A DNA stretch of 64,000 nucleotides from Acidimicrobiales bacterium. Its GTDB lineage: Bacteria > Actinomycetota > Acidimicrobiia > Acidimicrobiales > Poriferisodalaceae. This document shows positions 1 through 8,706 of the stretch, piece by piece. A program made the translations under genes and the position numbers. Below the pieces are notes generated by a model. It had not been told where the DNA came from. It worked only from the letters and a program-made list of their open reading frames with translations, and did not search any database. Numbering within the stretch: the stretch's first letter is position 1; each line of letters starts with the position of its first letter. The DNA lies in contig JAAZYR010000002.1 in assembly GCA_014239555.1 (NCBI GenBank), positions 186,001 to 250,000 on the forward strand, written 5' to 3'.

Positions 1-1398
1 GCCTGGTTGGCCCTCGTCGCCGCTGGTCTGGCCATGTTCTTGGTCGGTGTAGATGGCTCAATTGTCAACGTAGCTTTTCCAAGTCTCAGAAAAGACTTTG
101 AAGGAGTCTCAAACGCGCGGCTCTCGTGGGTTCTCAACGCGTACGTACTTGTGTACGCCGCGTTGCTCGTGGTGAGTGGCCGTCTAGCCGACCGAGCCGG
201 CAGGCTCCGAGTGATGACTATCGGCTTAGCAGTCTTCGTATTGGCGTCTATCGGAGTGGCTGTTTCTCCCGGTGCTTTATTTCTAGTAGCAATGCGAGGC
301 TTTCAAGGAGTCGGAGCAGCACTCATCACTCCTGCTTCGATGGGGCTTGTAATTGCCTCGTGGCCCGCGGAACGTCGAGCTACCGCAGTGACTCTTTGGG
401 GGGCTTGCTTCGCGTCAGCAAATGCTTTCGGTCCCGCTATCGGCGCCGGAATCATTGAGTTAGCGAGTTGGCGTTGGGCCTTCATGATCAACTTGCCCCT
501 TGGCGTCATCGCTCTAACTCTCAGTAAACGAGTGTTCGTCGAAACCCCAAAAGATAACTCCGCTGCGAAACCCGATGTGCTCGGTGGGGGGCTACTTGCC
601 TCAGCAACAGGGTTGCTTGTGCTGGCCATTGTGCAAGGACGCGACTGGGGTTGGTCCTCCATGGAGATTATGACGTGGCCAGTTCGGGTGGGCATTCAGC
701 CCTTTCCAATGTCGATCCTCATCGGAATCGCCTGTTTAGCTGCTTTCATATACCGAAACAACCGCCACGCCGAGCCAATTCTTCCGCGCGCTTTGGTGGT
801 AATTTCATCTTTTCGCCGTGCATCACTGGCCTTGTTTGTATTTGCCCTTGGCATGTATGCGTTGATGCTTTCCCTTGTTCTGTTCTTAACCGATGCCTGG
901 GGGTACTCAATAGGTGTAACCGGTTTATCAAGTGCATTCGGGGCTCTGGTGGTCACAGTTGCGGCGATGGTGGCGGGACCTCTCGCTGACCGTTACGGAC
1001 ACAGGCTGGTGGCCGGGCCAGGAACCTTCATATGTGCTTTGGGCATGCTTTGGTGGATAACGATGCTCAACGAACAACCCAACTACTTAACTGGTTATTT
1101 GCCGGGCCTTATCTTGAGCGCCGGCGGAATGGGACTGACATTAGGTGTTTTAGCTGCGGCCGGAGTATCTGAAGTTAGCCCGCAGTTCTTTAGTCTTGCG
1201 GGCGGCGTCACGCAGACGGCGCGTCAGTTTGGTGGAGCCCTCGGTCTAGCCGCAATGTTCGCAATTACAGGTGAGCCGACTGGATTGGCAGACGCCTACG
1301 GCGCCTACAAGTGGGCATTCGCGTTCATCATGGTGAGTTCGATTACCGCCTGCTTGTTGACGAGTCAGGTAAAGCCTTCCAAATCAAACACGGTCTGA
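1..1398 (+). CDS. MFS transporter, DHA2/EmrB-QacA-like (5' partial)
   Basis: Probable proton-driven multidrug or solute exporter of the inner membrane. The frame is open from base 1 (codons for A-W precede the first possible start at base 7), so the true start probably lies upstream of the window. The visible 465 residues are strongly hydrophobic with many membrane segments. They show the DHA2 N-terminus (VDGSIVNVAFPSL), an MFS motif A (GRLADRAGRLRVM, about residue 60) and a GPAIGAG motif after the fourth or fifth helix. The length suggests the 14-helix DHA2 group. The substrate cannot be read from sequence. It converges on fpg with a 163-base gap in which I see no gene or clear terminator. 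Confidence 0.85.
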   Translation, partial: AWLALVAAGLAMFLVGVDGSIVNVAFPSLRKDFEGVSNARLSWVLNAYVLVYAALLVVSGRLADRAGRLRVMTIGLAVFVLASIGVAVSPGALFLVAMRGFQGVGAALITPASMGLVIASWPAERRATAVTLWGACFASANAFGPAIGAGIIELASWRWAFMINLPLGVIALTLSKRVFVETPKDNSAAKPDVLGGGLLASATGLLVLAIVQGRDWGWSSMEIMTWPVRVGIQPFPMSILIGIACLAAFIYRNNRHAEPILPRALVVISSFRRASLALFVFALGMYALMLSLVLFLTDAWGYSIGVTGLSSAFGALVVTVAAMVAGPLADRYGHRLVAGPGTFICALGMLWWITMLNEQPNYLTGYLPGLILSAGGMGLTLGVLAAAGVSEVSPQFFSLAGGVTQTARQFGGALGLAAMFAITGEPTGLADAYGAYKWAFAFIMVSSITACLLTSQVKPSKSNTV

Positions 1399-1561
1399 GC
1401 GCAAACCAATAGCTCGTCTCACGACCACAACCATCTACCTACGGTGTGTTCGAAAGCACCACGATCTCGCTGTCTCGAAACCAAAATTATTGAACTCGCC
1501 GAAAAAACGTCAATGGCGCGATGCATCTCAGCCTCAAACGGTTAGTAGCCACGGACCAATT

Positions 1562-2371
1562 TCAGCGACGTTGACACCCGGGGCACCAGGTGGTGGAACG
1601 GCCATCAATCATTCGTGCCCTCAGACTAGAACCGCACGCAAAACATTCCTGCCCAGCGCGGCCGTAACACTGTAGATAATGTTGATTGGAACCTTCCCCC
1701 ATCAGGTTGCGGTAGTCGCGAAGCGTCGTTCCTCCTCGCTCCAAGGCTTGCGAAAACACCGCTCGAATAGCATCAACGAGTCGTTGGGCTTGAGGTCGAC
1801 TAATGGAACGTAGCGACGGGTTAAGTCCGGCTTGAAACAATGCTTCGTCGGCATAAATATTCCCCACTCCTGCCACGAGGCGCTGCCCCAACAGTTGGGT
1901 CTTAATACGCTGCTTTCGACCTCGGGCTCTCCTCCATAGTTCGTCCCCGTCAAAGTCCGAGTCAAAGGGCTCAGGGCCCATGTGCAGCAATGTCGGAATT
2001 TGCGAGTAATCACCTTTCTTAACGAGCGCGATTCTGCCGAACCTACGAACATCTCTGAAAACGAGTGTCCGCTGATCGTCTAGTAACCACCATGCCCTCA
2101 TGTATTGGTCGACTACTGATACATCAAGTTCAGGGTTTTCTATGAGTAATTGCCCGGTCATCCCAAGGTGAACGATGAGTTCTGTCTCATTCCCAAGCTC
2201 TGCAATTAAGTACTTGCCACGTCGCCGAAGAACCGTAAATCGTTGACCTTCAACATCTCGAGCGGGCCGAAACTTTTCTGATTCGTGACTACCTGCCTGA
2301 ACGACTGTCCGTTTGAGAATTTCACGTTCCAATTGTCGGCGAATCGTTTCGACCTCGGGAAGTTCAGGCAC
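1562..2371 (-). CDS. mutM: Formamidopyrimidine-DNA glycosylase
   Basis: Bifunctional base-excision repair glycosylase/AP lyase that removes 8-oxoguanine and FaPy lesions. At 269 residues it has the normal length. It begins MPELPEVETI, giving the catalytic Pro1 and Glu2 after Met removal and separating it from Nei (MPEGPE). The conserved lysine is in RRGKYLI (about K53), and HLGMTGQL follows. The C-terminal zinc finger is complete: Cys243, Cys246, Cys263 and Cys266. It is the last gene of a minus-strand run, 17 bases after the RecB-like nuclease gene, which suggests a DNA-maintenance operon. Confidence 0.95.
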   Translation of the reverse strand: MPELPEVETIRRQLEREILKRTVVQAGSHESEKFRPARDVEGQRFTVLRRRGKYLIAELGNETELIVHLGMTGQLLIENPELDVSVVDQYMRAWWLLDDQRTLVFRDVRRFGRIALVKKGDYSQIPTLLHMGPEPFDSDFDGDELWRRARGRKQRIKTQLLGQRLVAGVGNIYADEALFQAGLNPSLRSISRPQAQRLVDAIRAVFSQALERGGTTLRDYRNLMGEGSNQHYLQCYGRAGQECFACGSSLRARMIDGRSTTWCPGCQRR

Positions 2372-2388
2372 TCCAACCGCGCCGTTTC

Positions 2389-3183
2389 TTAGCTACGAGG
2401 CCCATATCGCCTCTCTGCTTCAGCCGCGCCTTCCGGGCACAGGTCTACATACGGACACCAGTTACACAACGGCCCAGTTTTGTGGGGGAAGTGCTCAGTG
2501 TCTATTGATTGACAAAGAAGGTCCCAGGTAAGCCTGTGCTGGTCAACAGCTTCTCCCACTGCATCGGCATCAATAGGACGATCAATCGGGCCGCTCGTCA
2601 GATACATCAGACGAACCTCTGATACCTCGTGGTGTGTTTCTGCTAGCGCGGCCGCGTATAACCAAACCTGGGAAAGTTTGTCGTCAACATATTTTGCCGC
2701 GGGTGACTTGCCTGTTTTGTAGTCAACGACTCGCACTCCAGAGGACACGCGTTCAGTCAGATCGACTATGCCGAAGAAGGGAACCCCCGAAATTTCAACG
2801 GATAATTCTTGTTCTGCCCGCACGACATCTACGGCAGTCGGGTCTTCTAGCGAAAAGTACCGTTCAACCAACCTCCAGGCCTTCCACATAAATGAAGTGG
2901 TCTCTTCCTGAGTTAGGACCAACCCTAGAAAGTCATCGTCATTACGAATCTCATCCCACAACTCGCGCGCTATCGCTCTGGCTGCATCAACCGAACGGTC
3001 GCTTGCGTCAAGGCTGAGTAAGTCTTCAAGTATCCGATGAACAAAAGTGCCAAGTACTGCAGCTTCACCTTTGGGATCTGGGAGTTTGTCGATATATCTC
3101 ATCCGCCAACGTCGTGGGCATTGTCGGAAAGTGGACGCTGAACTCGGGCTCAAATGCCTTGGGCGAAAGCTTTCAGTTTCCAT
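2389..3183 (-). CDS. PD-(D/E)XK nuclease, RecB/Cas4-like with Fe-S cysteines
   Basis: Predicted RecB-family exonuclease. The N-terminus has LSPSSASTFRQCPRRWRM, followed by the GTFVHRILEDLL helix with the conserved His, then the nuclease core (GIVDLTER, then VVDYKTGKSP with the D-x-K catalytic pair). The C-terminal CNWCPYVDLC, together with the Cys in FRQCPRRW, gives the four-cysteine pattern of Cas4/AddB 4Fe-4S nucleases. I chose the ATG at 3183 (264 aa). The frame is open to 3300, but that start would overlap the preceding gene by 68 bases, and a GTG at 3198 is also possible. The partner helicase is not in the window, so the role (repair or recombination) is inferred. Confidence 0.85.
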   Translation of the reverse strand: METESFRPRHLSPSSASTFRQCPRRWRMRYIDKLPDPKGEAAVLGTFVHRILEDLLSLDASDRSVDAARAIARELWDEIRNDDDFLGLVLTQEETTSFMWKAWRLVERYFSLEDPTAVDVVRAEQELSVEISGVPFFGIVDLTERVSSGVRVVDYKTGKSPAAKYVDDKLSQVWLYAAALAETHHEVSEVRLMYLTSGPIDRPIDADAVGEAVDQHRLTWDLLCQSIDTEHFPHKTGPLCNWCPYVDLCPEGAAEAERRYGPRS

Positions 3184-3232
3184 CTCGGTTGAATTCACAA
3201 CCTTAATCTTGCCCGAGGGAAGGGACGTTGGG

Positions 3233-3529
3233 TCATCTGTCTCTTTTCGCGGTACGACGCCAAAGCCAGAGCACAGCGATAAGCCCTGCCAGGCCACCAA
3301 ACACCGCGACCGCTGGGACTCTCCGATCTAAGGGCGGTACGGCTTGTGGCACCGTCTGCAGGGTGGGTCCCATTTCATCTTTTGTGCCGGCGGTTGGTAG
3401 TTGCTCCGCGTCGCTTTCGTGATCTGTCGGTATTTGAGATTCAGGACGCTCCGTCACGGGGTCGCCGGGAAGGCCGATGAATGCCCCACGGTCAGTGGGT
3501 CGCGGTCGGTTGGGGTCGTAGCCGGCCAT
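3233..3529 (-). CDS. Small protein with one C-terminal membrane helix
   Basis: Not recognised. It has 98 residues: a Pro/Asp/Arg-rich, probably disordered N-terminal two thirds and a single hydrophobic segment (VPAVAVFGGLAGLIAVLWLW) followed by a positive tail (RRTAKRDR). That is the layout of a tail-anchored membrane protein with its N-terminus outside or its tail in the cytosol. It lies 12 bases downstream of parA on the same strand and upstream of the RecB-like nuclease, so co-transcription is likely. Its position after a ParA ATPase could mean a localisation partner, but nothing in the sequence proves it. Confidence 0.6.
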   Translation of the reverse strand: MAGYDPNRPRPTDRGAFIGLPGDPVTERPESQIPTDHESDAEQLPTAGTKDEMGPTLQTVPQAVPPLDRRVPAVAVFGGLAGLIAVLWLWRRTAKRDR

Positions 3530-3541
3530 CGCGCTCCTTCG

Positions 3542-4375
3542 CTAGTCGATGGTACTGGGCATCGAGGGTTGGTCGCTTTGGAGGGGCTCTTCGCTGGCCG
3601 GGTTTAAGGTGCGAACCTCGCTTAACGAATCCCATAATTCGCTGAACTGACTGGCAGCTTCAGCGGCGCCCGGACGCTTCCCTAATGCCCTCAGGCTGGT
3701 GGATTGACCCGACGCCTCTGCGATTGCAGCCCTGAGTTGGATTTGAGGTAGTACGAGATCACCAAATCGATCGTGTAACTGTTCGCACCAATAACGATTA
3801 TCGCGGGTACGGCCAACTCGGTTTACAACCACCCCCGCAAGTCGTGGAGCGCCCAAGCGCCCTGCAACTCGTTCAATTGTGTTGTGCATTAGGTCAACTC
3901 CATCGGCTGCCCAAGCAGCAGGTTCAGTGACAATCACAGCTCGTTCGGCGGCGAACAGACCGTTTATACATAAAAGACCTAGCGACGGTGGACAGTCGAT
4001 GAGTACAAGGTCGTGGTCCACTCCTGCTAGCGAAAGTCGCAGGCGGTCTTGGGCTCCTACGGGATCGGCGGCGAGTAGAGGCTCTCTGCCGGCGAGCAAG
4101 TGACTACCCGGAACAAGGTCGGGCTGAGGGCCATGCTCGGGCCAATTAGACGGACGGATTGCGTCATTAACTGAGCCCGCCCTTGCCTCCGCCAGGACAT
4201 CGTCGATTGATGGCCTTGCATTCCATATACCCAAGCCACTCGAGGCATTGGCTTGGGGGTCAAGGTCGATGACCAACACCCTCATACCCGAAGCACTAGC
4301 GGCTTCAGCGATACCAAGGGTGACGGTGGTTTTACCCACGCCTCCTTTTTGGTTAACCACAGCGATGGACTGCAT
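3542..4375 (-). CDS. ParA/Soj/MinD-family ATPase
   Basis: Deviant Walker-A ATPase of the chromosome/cargo positioning family. From the ATG at 4375 the 277-residue product starts MQSIAVVNQKGGVGKTT, the typical ParA opening. It continues with VIDLDPQANASSGLGI (A' motif) and LVLIDCPPSLGLL (Walker B region). The frame extends 32 codons upstream, but that stretch has no ParA similarity and lies next to the mshC stop, so I reject it. No parB is adjacent, so this may be an orphan ParA positioning another cargo. It sits between mshC and the small membrane protein gene, all on the minus strand. Confidence 0.9.
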   Translation of the reverse strand: MQSIAVVNQKGGVGKTTVTLGIAEAASASGMRVLVIDLDPQANASSGLGIWNARPSIDDVLAEARAGSVNDAIRPSNWPEHGPQPDLVPGSHLLAGREPLLAADPVGAQDRLRLSLAGVDHDLVLIDCPPSLGLLCINGLFAAERAVIVTEPAAWAADGVDLMHNTIERVAGRLGAPRLAGVVVNRVGRTRDNRYWCEQLHDRFGDLVLPQIQLRAAIAEASGQSTSLRALGKRPGAAEAASQFSELWDSLSEVRTLNPASEEPLQSDQPSMPSTID

Positions 4376-4430
4376 GAGATGACAGGCTAACCCCGGTTGG
4401 CTCCTTGATCGGGTCGTTGACGGTTCACAG

Positions 4431-5648
4431 TTATTCGCGAAGGTCGATACCACACAACGAAGCTGCCGCAACTAGGCATCCTCGATGTGGTGGCCCTGCG
4501 CCATCTTCGATCGATTGTGCTGCTGCGAGAAGGGCAGCGCGCGCACGAGGTGCATCAAGGTCGTCGTCTAAAGCACTTCGCACTTCGTCAATTAATGGTC
4601 CGTGACTCACAGGGTCAGCGTCGCCCGCCGCCCGGACCAACCATTCCAGATCAGATTGGGCTTGCGGCCCTTCTTCATCAAACCACTCAAAGTCAGAACG
4701 ATAGTGATGGGCCATGAGAGCAAGTCGGATAGCTCTCGGATCGATCTTTTGGCGGAGGTCAGACACGAATACCAAATTGCCGAGAGATTTCGACATCTTT
4801 GTTCCTTGATACGCAACAAGGCCTGCGTGAACCCAGTACCGGGAAAACAACTCACCGGTTACGCATTCACTTTGCGCGATCTCGCATTCGTGGTGGGGGA
4901 AAATTAAGTCTCCTCCACCTCCGTGAATATCAATTGTTGTTCCAAGTGCGTCCATGCTCATAGCCGAACACTCGATATGCCACCCGGGTCTGCCTGGCCC
5001 AAATGGTGAATCCCAACGCGGTTCGTCGTCGGCACTCGGCTGCCACAAAACAAAATCTAAGGCGTTCCGCTGCCGAGGGTCGTCAGGGGAGCCGCCTCTT
5101 TCAGCCGCTAATGCGACCATCTCTGCGTTGGTCAAATGCGAGAGCTTCCCAAAAGATGCGAACGTTGACACGTCGAAATATGTGATGCCATCAATCGTGT
5201 AGGTGTGGCCGCCACTTTCCAGGGCGCTAATTAGTTCGATCATGCCCGCAATGGACTCCGTTGCTCGCGGCTCTGAGCTCGCTGGCCGTGTATTCAGCGC
5301 TTCCATGTCCTGACTGAAGCGATCCATCTCGGACTCAGCGAGTTTTAGAAAATCGATACCTAGTTCTCGCGCCTTCGGCAAAATGCTGTCATCAACGTCA
5401 GTGACGTTTCTCACGAGTTCAACGGTATGACCAAGATCTTCGAGTCTTCGGATAATGAGGTCGTATGTGAGGTAGGTCGCTGCATGGCCCAGATGGGTTG
5501 AGTCGTATGGAGTTATTCCACATACGTACATCTGAACATGATCGCCCACCTCAAGATCGACTATTTCCTGACGGGCGGTGTCATACAGACGCATTGTCAT
5601 AGAGGTTGTCTCTTTCTTGGTCTGTAACCAGGGAAGTTCCTTCACCAT
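4431..5648 (-). CDS. mshC: Mycothiol biosynthesis ligase MshC (Cys-GlcN-Ins ligase)
   Basis: ATP-dependent ligation of L-cysteine to GlcN-inositol, the third dedicated step of mycothiol synthesis. It is a cysteinyl-tRNA synthetase paralogue. The 405-residue length (about 412 in Mycobacterium, against about 460 for CysS) and the signature MYVCGITPYDSTHLGHAATY identify MshC. PFGPGRPGWHIECSAMS and FPHHECEIAQSE supply the zinc and substrate residues, and KMSKS is intact. The start at 5648 keeps the Trp-containing N-terminus seen in other MshC. Its presence means the host makes mycothiol, which bears directly on the Sec-containing mycothiol-type nitroreductase at 62578. Divergent from the 5741 gene across a 92-base promoter region. 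Confidence 0.92.
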   Translation of the reverse strand: MVKELPWLQTKKETTSMTMRLYDTARQEIVDLEVGDHVQMYVCGITPYDSTHLGHAATYLTYDLIIRRLEDLGHTVELVRNVTDVDDSILPKARELGIDFLKLAESEMDRFSQDMEALNTRPASSEPRATESIAGMIELISALESGGHTYTIDGITYFDVSTFASFGKLSHLTNAEMVALAAERGGSPDDPRQRNALDFVLWQPSADDEPRWDSPFGPGRPGWHIECSAMSMDALGTTIDIHGGGGDLIFPHHECEIAQSECVTGELFSRYWVHAGLVAYQGTKMSKSLGNLVFVSDLRQKIDPRAIRLALMAHHYRSDFEWFDEEGPQAQSDLEWLVRAAGDADPVSHGPLIDEVRSALDDDLDAPRARAALLAAAQSIEDGAGPPHRGCLVAAASLCGIDLRE

Positions 5649-5740
5649 ACGCTGGAGTCTCGCTCTGTTGCAGCCATGAGCGTGCCGAATATATGAGCGC
5701 AGCTATCACCTGAGGTTTAGAGCTAGGTACTCTCGATCAA

Positions 5741-6916
5741 GTGAGTTCTCGCGACGACGAAGCAATGCTTGAAACTGTCGAACATTTTCGACAACGTCGG
5801 CATCTCTCATCTGTGGATCCGAACAAGCTTGATTTGATTATCGATGAAATCTCAATATCTGGCCGGGAACCGATCGACTACGTCGCGTCCCTGTTCGATC
5901 GGCACGAAATAGTCTTCGTCGGACATGACCTGCCTTCCCGGAGAACAGGTTTATTCATGCAAGAATTGATCCCTTCGGTAAGCGCTGCCGGTGTTCAACT
6001 ATTAGGTATTGAGTGGGCTTGCGTAGATGATCAATCATTGCTGGACGAACTCGTTCATGCTCCGCAATTCGACGAAGGTATAGCTCGATCGGCCCTCTTT
6101 AGGTGGGGGTTACGTCACCACTTTGCGTATGTCGAATATTTAGACATTCTGCGTTCAGTCTGGGGCGTCAATCAGACACGCGACCCTGGTTCGCCAATCC
6201 TTCGAGTGGTTGCACTTGACTACGACATAGATATCGATGCTGTAACGGACAGCGCTGATTTACTTTCGCCATATGCATGGGAACACTTACGTCCTCGAGG
6301 TCCGGCTTCGCGACACATGGCTGAGGTGTTGTTAGGAGAATTTGCCGATAGCGGCCAAAAAGCATTAGTTCTTACACGAACAGTGAATGCGCTCACTCGC
6401 CTGCGGCGCCGGCCGCACTCCATAAACGACGAGATCGACACAGAAATTGTTGATGGTCGCGTCATTGGCTGTGGAAACCACGTTTATAGCGCTATCGCCG
6501 ACCAGGCGGCAACAGTCTTGATTCACCAACCCTTCACCGCTGCTGGCGAACACGGGTATTTCACTCTTCCCGCGGACGGTTATTTAGACGCTGCTTTTGC
6601 CCATCCGAATAGACCCCATTTTCCGATCGCTTTCGACGTAAGTTCTGGCGCGATAGGGCGCCTCTCGTGCTCAACTTCAGCAGACGGAGGCGATATCTCT
6701 CAATTTGCTCATGGGTGGGTATTTCTTGAAACTGCCAGCGATGTTCAGGGACCCACTCCTCTGCAAGGATTGATTGATGATGAAAATCTCGCTGAAGCCC
6801 GAAGGTGGTCACTCGATCCTCGTCTTCGTGGTGCCGGCGCAACCGTTACTGATTTCGAAGCCGCTCTCAGTAACGCGGCGGCATCGGCTGAACTCAGTTG
6901 GACCCAGATCGTTTAG
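5741..6916 (+). CDS. ChaN/EreA-like superfamily protein, copy 1
   Basis: I cannot assign a function. The 391-residue product has the general layout of the erythromycin esterase/ChaN-like/TIKI superfamily: a hydrophobic strand (IVFVGHD, about residue 55), a helix, then GVQLLGIEW, and later HFAYVEYLDILRSVW followed by LRVVALDYDID. The family's usual G-E-x-H motif is degenerate (G-H-D here), so classical esterase activity is doubtful. There is no signal peptide. It starts with GTG just downstream of the mshC divergent region. The next gene (6935) is a diverged paralogue 18 bases downstream, so the pair arose by tandem duplication. Confidence 0.6.
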   Translation: MSSRDDEAMLETVEHFRQRRHLSSVDPNKLDLIIDEISISGREPIDYVASLFDRHEIVFVGHDLPSRRTGLFMQELIPSVSAAGVQLLGIEWACVDDQSLLDELVHAPQFDEGIARSALFRWGLRHHFAYVEYLDILRSVWGVNQTRDPGSPILRVVALDYDIDIDAVTDSADLLSPYAWEHLRPRGPASRHMAEVLLGEFADSGQKALVLTRTVNALTRLRRRPHSINDEIDTEIVDGRVIGCGNHVYSAIADQAATVLIHQPFTAAGEHGYFTLPADGYLDAAFAHPNRPHFPIAFDVSSGAIGRLSCSTSADGGDISQFAHGWVFLETASDVQGPTPLQGLIDDENLAEARRWSLDPRLRGAGATVTDFEAALSNAAASAELSWTQIV

Positions 6917-6934
6917 GCGCGCGAGGGTGCAGAG

Positions 6935-8056
6935 ATGAGCGAACCGGAAAACATAGATGGGGATTCAGGATCTTCACTGCAATCAGCTACCGCGCACCTT
7001 GCGCAATTAGCTGGGTCGAAACAGTTGGTGCTGCTCGGTGACCAGGTCGGGGTCTCACAGCATGTCCGTTTTGTGGCTGACTCGTTACCCGAGCTTTATT
7101 CGGCCGGAGTCACCAATCTCGCGTGGGAGTTCACAAACGATCGAGCTCAAAAACAACTGGATGATTTGCTTTCAGCGGAGTTATGGGAGGAGAGCCGATG
7201 CATAGAACTATTTGTTGATCTTCTCGGTATCGGCTTCACCTACCGCGAATACGCCGACATTCTTCGAGCAGCGTGGTCGTTGAACCACAGTCTCCCCGCA
7301 GACGCTGATTCCTTTCGAGTCATCGGCCTAGCTCTACCCACCTATGTTGAGGATCCCGAACTTCTAGATGGAAGATCAGCCACTGAACTAGAGCTGCGGA
7401 ACTGGTGGATGGGAGGCCACTATCGCGACGTGACGGCCTTTCACATGGCGAACACGTTGACTAATGAAGTCCTTCGCCGCGGACAACGCGCTGTTGTCTT
7501 ACTATCGGCGGAACGCACGACGACCAGGTTGGTTCAGTGGGTAGATGGCGTCCCAAATGTGAGCGTGGGCAATCTTCTTTATCGATGGATGGGGGAAGGC
7601 ATAGCTCGGGTCGTTTTTCATGGAGCAGTAGCCGACAGCGGTGCTATTGAGAGAGTCGAGTCTTTGGTCGCTGGGGCGCCCGAGCAACCTGATCAGTTCG
7701 GGATTTCTCTTCACCTTTCCACCCTGGGCAACGTCGGAGTAAACGAAGTAATCGGCTCCATTGATGGCAGCAACACGTCGTTAAGGTTGCGCGATATTGC
7801 CGATAGCTACATCTGGTTAGGCAACATCGAAAGTTGGGAGGCGTGTCAATTAATTGCGGATGTCATCACCGAAGACAACTTCACCCAAGTCGAGACGCGC
7901 TATCGAGCTCTCGACCCGAGACTGGAACCTTGGACCGCTGTCGAGCTTGAGGAGATACGTCAGGACGGACAACTCAAACTTCCAGACTCTTGGCCGAAGC
8001 TCCCCCTCATCGAGGAGCCTCCAGAAAAGCGTCGCCGGTTCAGGAAGCAACGATGA
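6935..8056 (+). CDS. ChaN/EreA-like superfamily protein, copy 2
   Basis: Paralogue of the preceding gene (373 aa). It has the same order of elements: QLVLLGDQVG in the place of the G-E-x-H motif, GVTNLAWEFTND, FTYREYADILRAAWSLN, then FRVIGLALP. The motif is again degenerate (G-D-Q). The C-terminus is Lys/Arg-rich (PPEKRRRFRKQR). Start ATG at 6935 with a GA-rich upstream stretch. Its TGA overlaps the ATG of the HAD gene (ATGA), so translation is coupled to a nucleotide-processing pair (HAD and Nudix). This hints at a nucleotide- or cofactor-linked role rather than antibiotic resistance. The family call is by eye only. Confidence 0.6.
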   Translation: MSEPENIDGDSGSSLQSATAHLAQLAGSKQLVLLGDQVGVSQHVRFVADSLPELYSAGVTNLAWEFTNDRAQKQLDDLLSAELWEESRCIELFVDLLGIGFTYREYADILRAAWSLNHSLPADADSFRVIGLALPTYVEDPELLDGRSATELELRNWWMGGHYRDVTAFHMANTLTNEVLRRGQRAVVLLSAERTTTRLVQWVDGVPNVSVGNLLYRWMGEGIARVVFHGAVADSGAIERVESLVAGAPEQPDQFGISLHLSTLGNVGVNEVIGSIDGSNTSLRLRDIADSYIWLGNIESWEACQLIADVITEDNFTQVETRYRALDPRLEPWTAVELEEIRQDGQLKLPDSWPKLPLIEEPPEKRRRFRKQR

Positions 8057-8706
8057 TGAACGACTTCATTCTCGGCGTCGACCTCGACGGAGTCTGTGGG
8101 CAACACACTGAAATGTTTCGCGAAATCGTCGCCCGAGAGCTTGGTGTTAACGAGGAATCACTTCCCCTGGAACGAAGTTGGGATTTTCGTGAGTGGGGTT
8201 TCGGACCTGAGGACTTTGAACGTTTACACCGAGTCGCAGTTCTCGAACATCGCATGTTCAGAGACATGAAGGTCATGCCGGGATGCGCAGAGGCGCTCTG
8301 GCGATTGTCCGATGCTGGTATTTGGATCCGCATCGTCACCCATCGCTTATATGTCAACTGGGGGCATGCGGTCGCGATCGCAGACACGGCACACTGGCTC
8401 GATCAGCAACGTATTCCTTATCGAGACGTTTGTTTCGTGGGAGAGAAACCCGACGTCGCCGCTCACGCGTACGTCGACGATGGCCCACACAACGTTGAGG
8501 GCTTACGAGAGGCGGGCCACACAGTGATCACCTTCGATCAGCCCTACAACCGTCACATTGATGGCCCTCGAGTAGCTTCCTGGCCAGAGCTCGAGGGGAT
8601 CGTTTTGAAATTAGCGGCTGACCACGCCGGATCGATTCCGCAACAGTTGCCGGGAATGGGCGCCGGGTCAGACAGACTCCTCGAAAGAACTAAGGAACAA
8701 TCGTGA
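8053..8706 (+). CDS. HAD-family 5'-nucleotidase-like phosphatase (NT5C type)
   Basis: Probable cytosolic phosphatase of the 5'(3')-deoxyribonucleotidase (NT5C) type. HAD motif I is DLDGVCG near the N-terminus, motif II is the Thr in IRIVTHRLY, the motif III lysine is in GEKPDV, and motif IV is YVDDGPHN. I chose the ATG at 8053 (217 aa). It overlaps the upstream TGA as ATGA and is preceded by AGGAAG at good spacing, and the longer frame lacks similarity. Its end overlaps the Nudix GTG (GTGA), so the two are translationally coupled. Substrate not determinable. Confidence 0.8.
   Translation: MMNDFILGVDLDGVCGQHTEMFREIVARELGVNEESLPLERSWDFREWGFGPEDFERLHRVAVLEHRMFRDMKVMPGCAEALWRLSDAGIWIRIVTHRLYVNWGHAVAIADTAHWLDQQRIPYRDVCFVGEKPDVAAHAYVDDGPHNVEGLREAGHTVITFDQPYNRHIDGPRVASWPELEGIVLKLAADHAGSIPQQLPGMGAGSDRLLERTKEQS

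Noticed and set aside
1490..1675. 61-codon open frame on the plus strand
   Set aside because: It overlaps the fpg C-terminus antisense and has Pro/Thr-rich composition with no family or start signal.
4431..5648. Cysteinyl-tRNA synthetase (CysS) instead of MshC
   Set aside because: The product is about 55 residues too short and carries the MshC signature MYVCGITPYDSTHLGHA.
5741..8056. Macrolide-resistance erythromycin esterases
   Set aside because: Only the general fold pattern is shared; the catalytic G-E-x-H is missing in both copies and the neighbours are housekeeping hydrolases.
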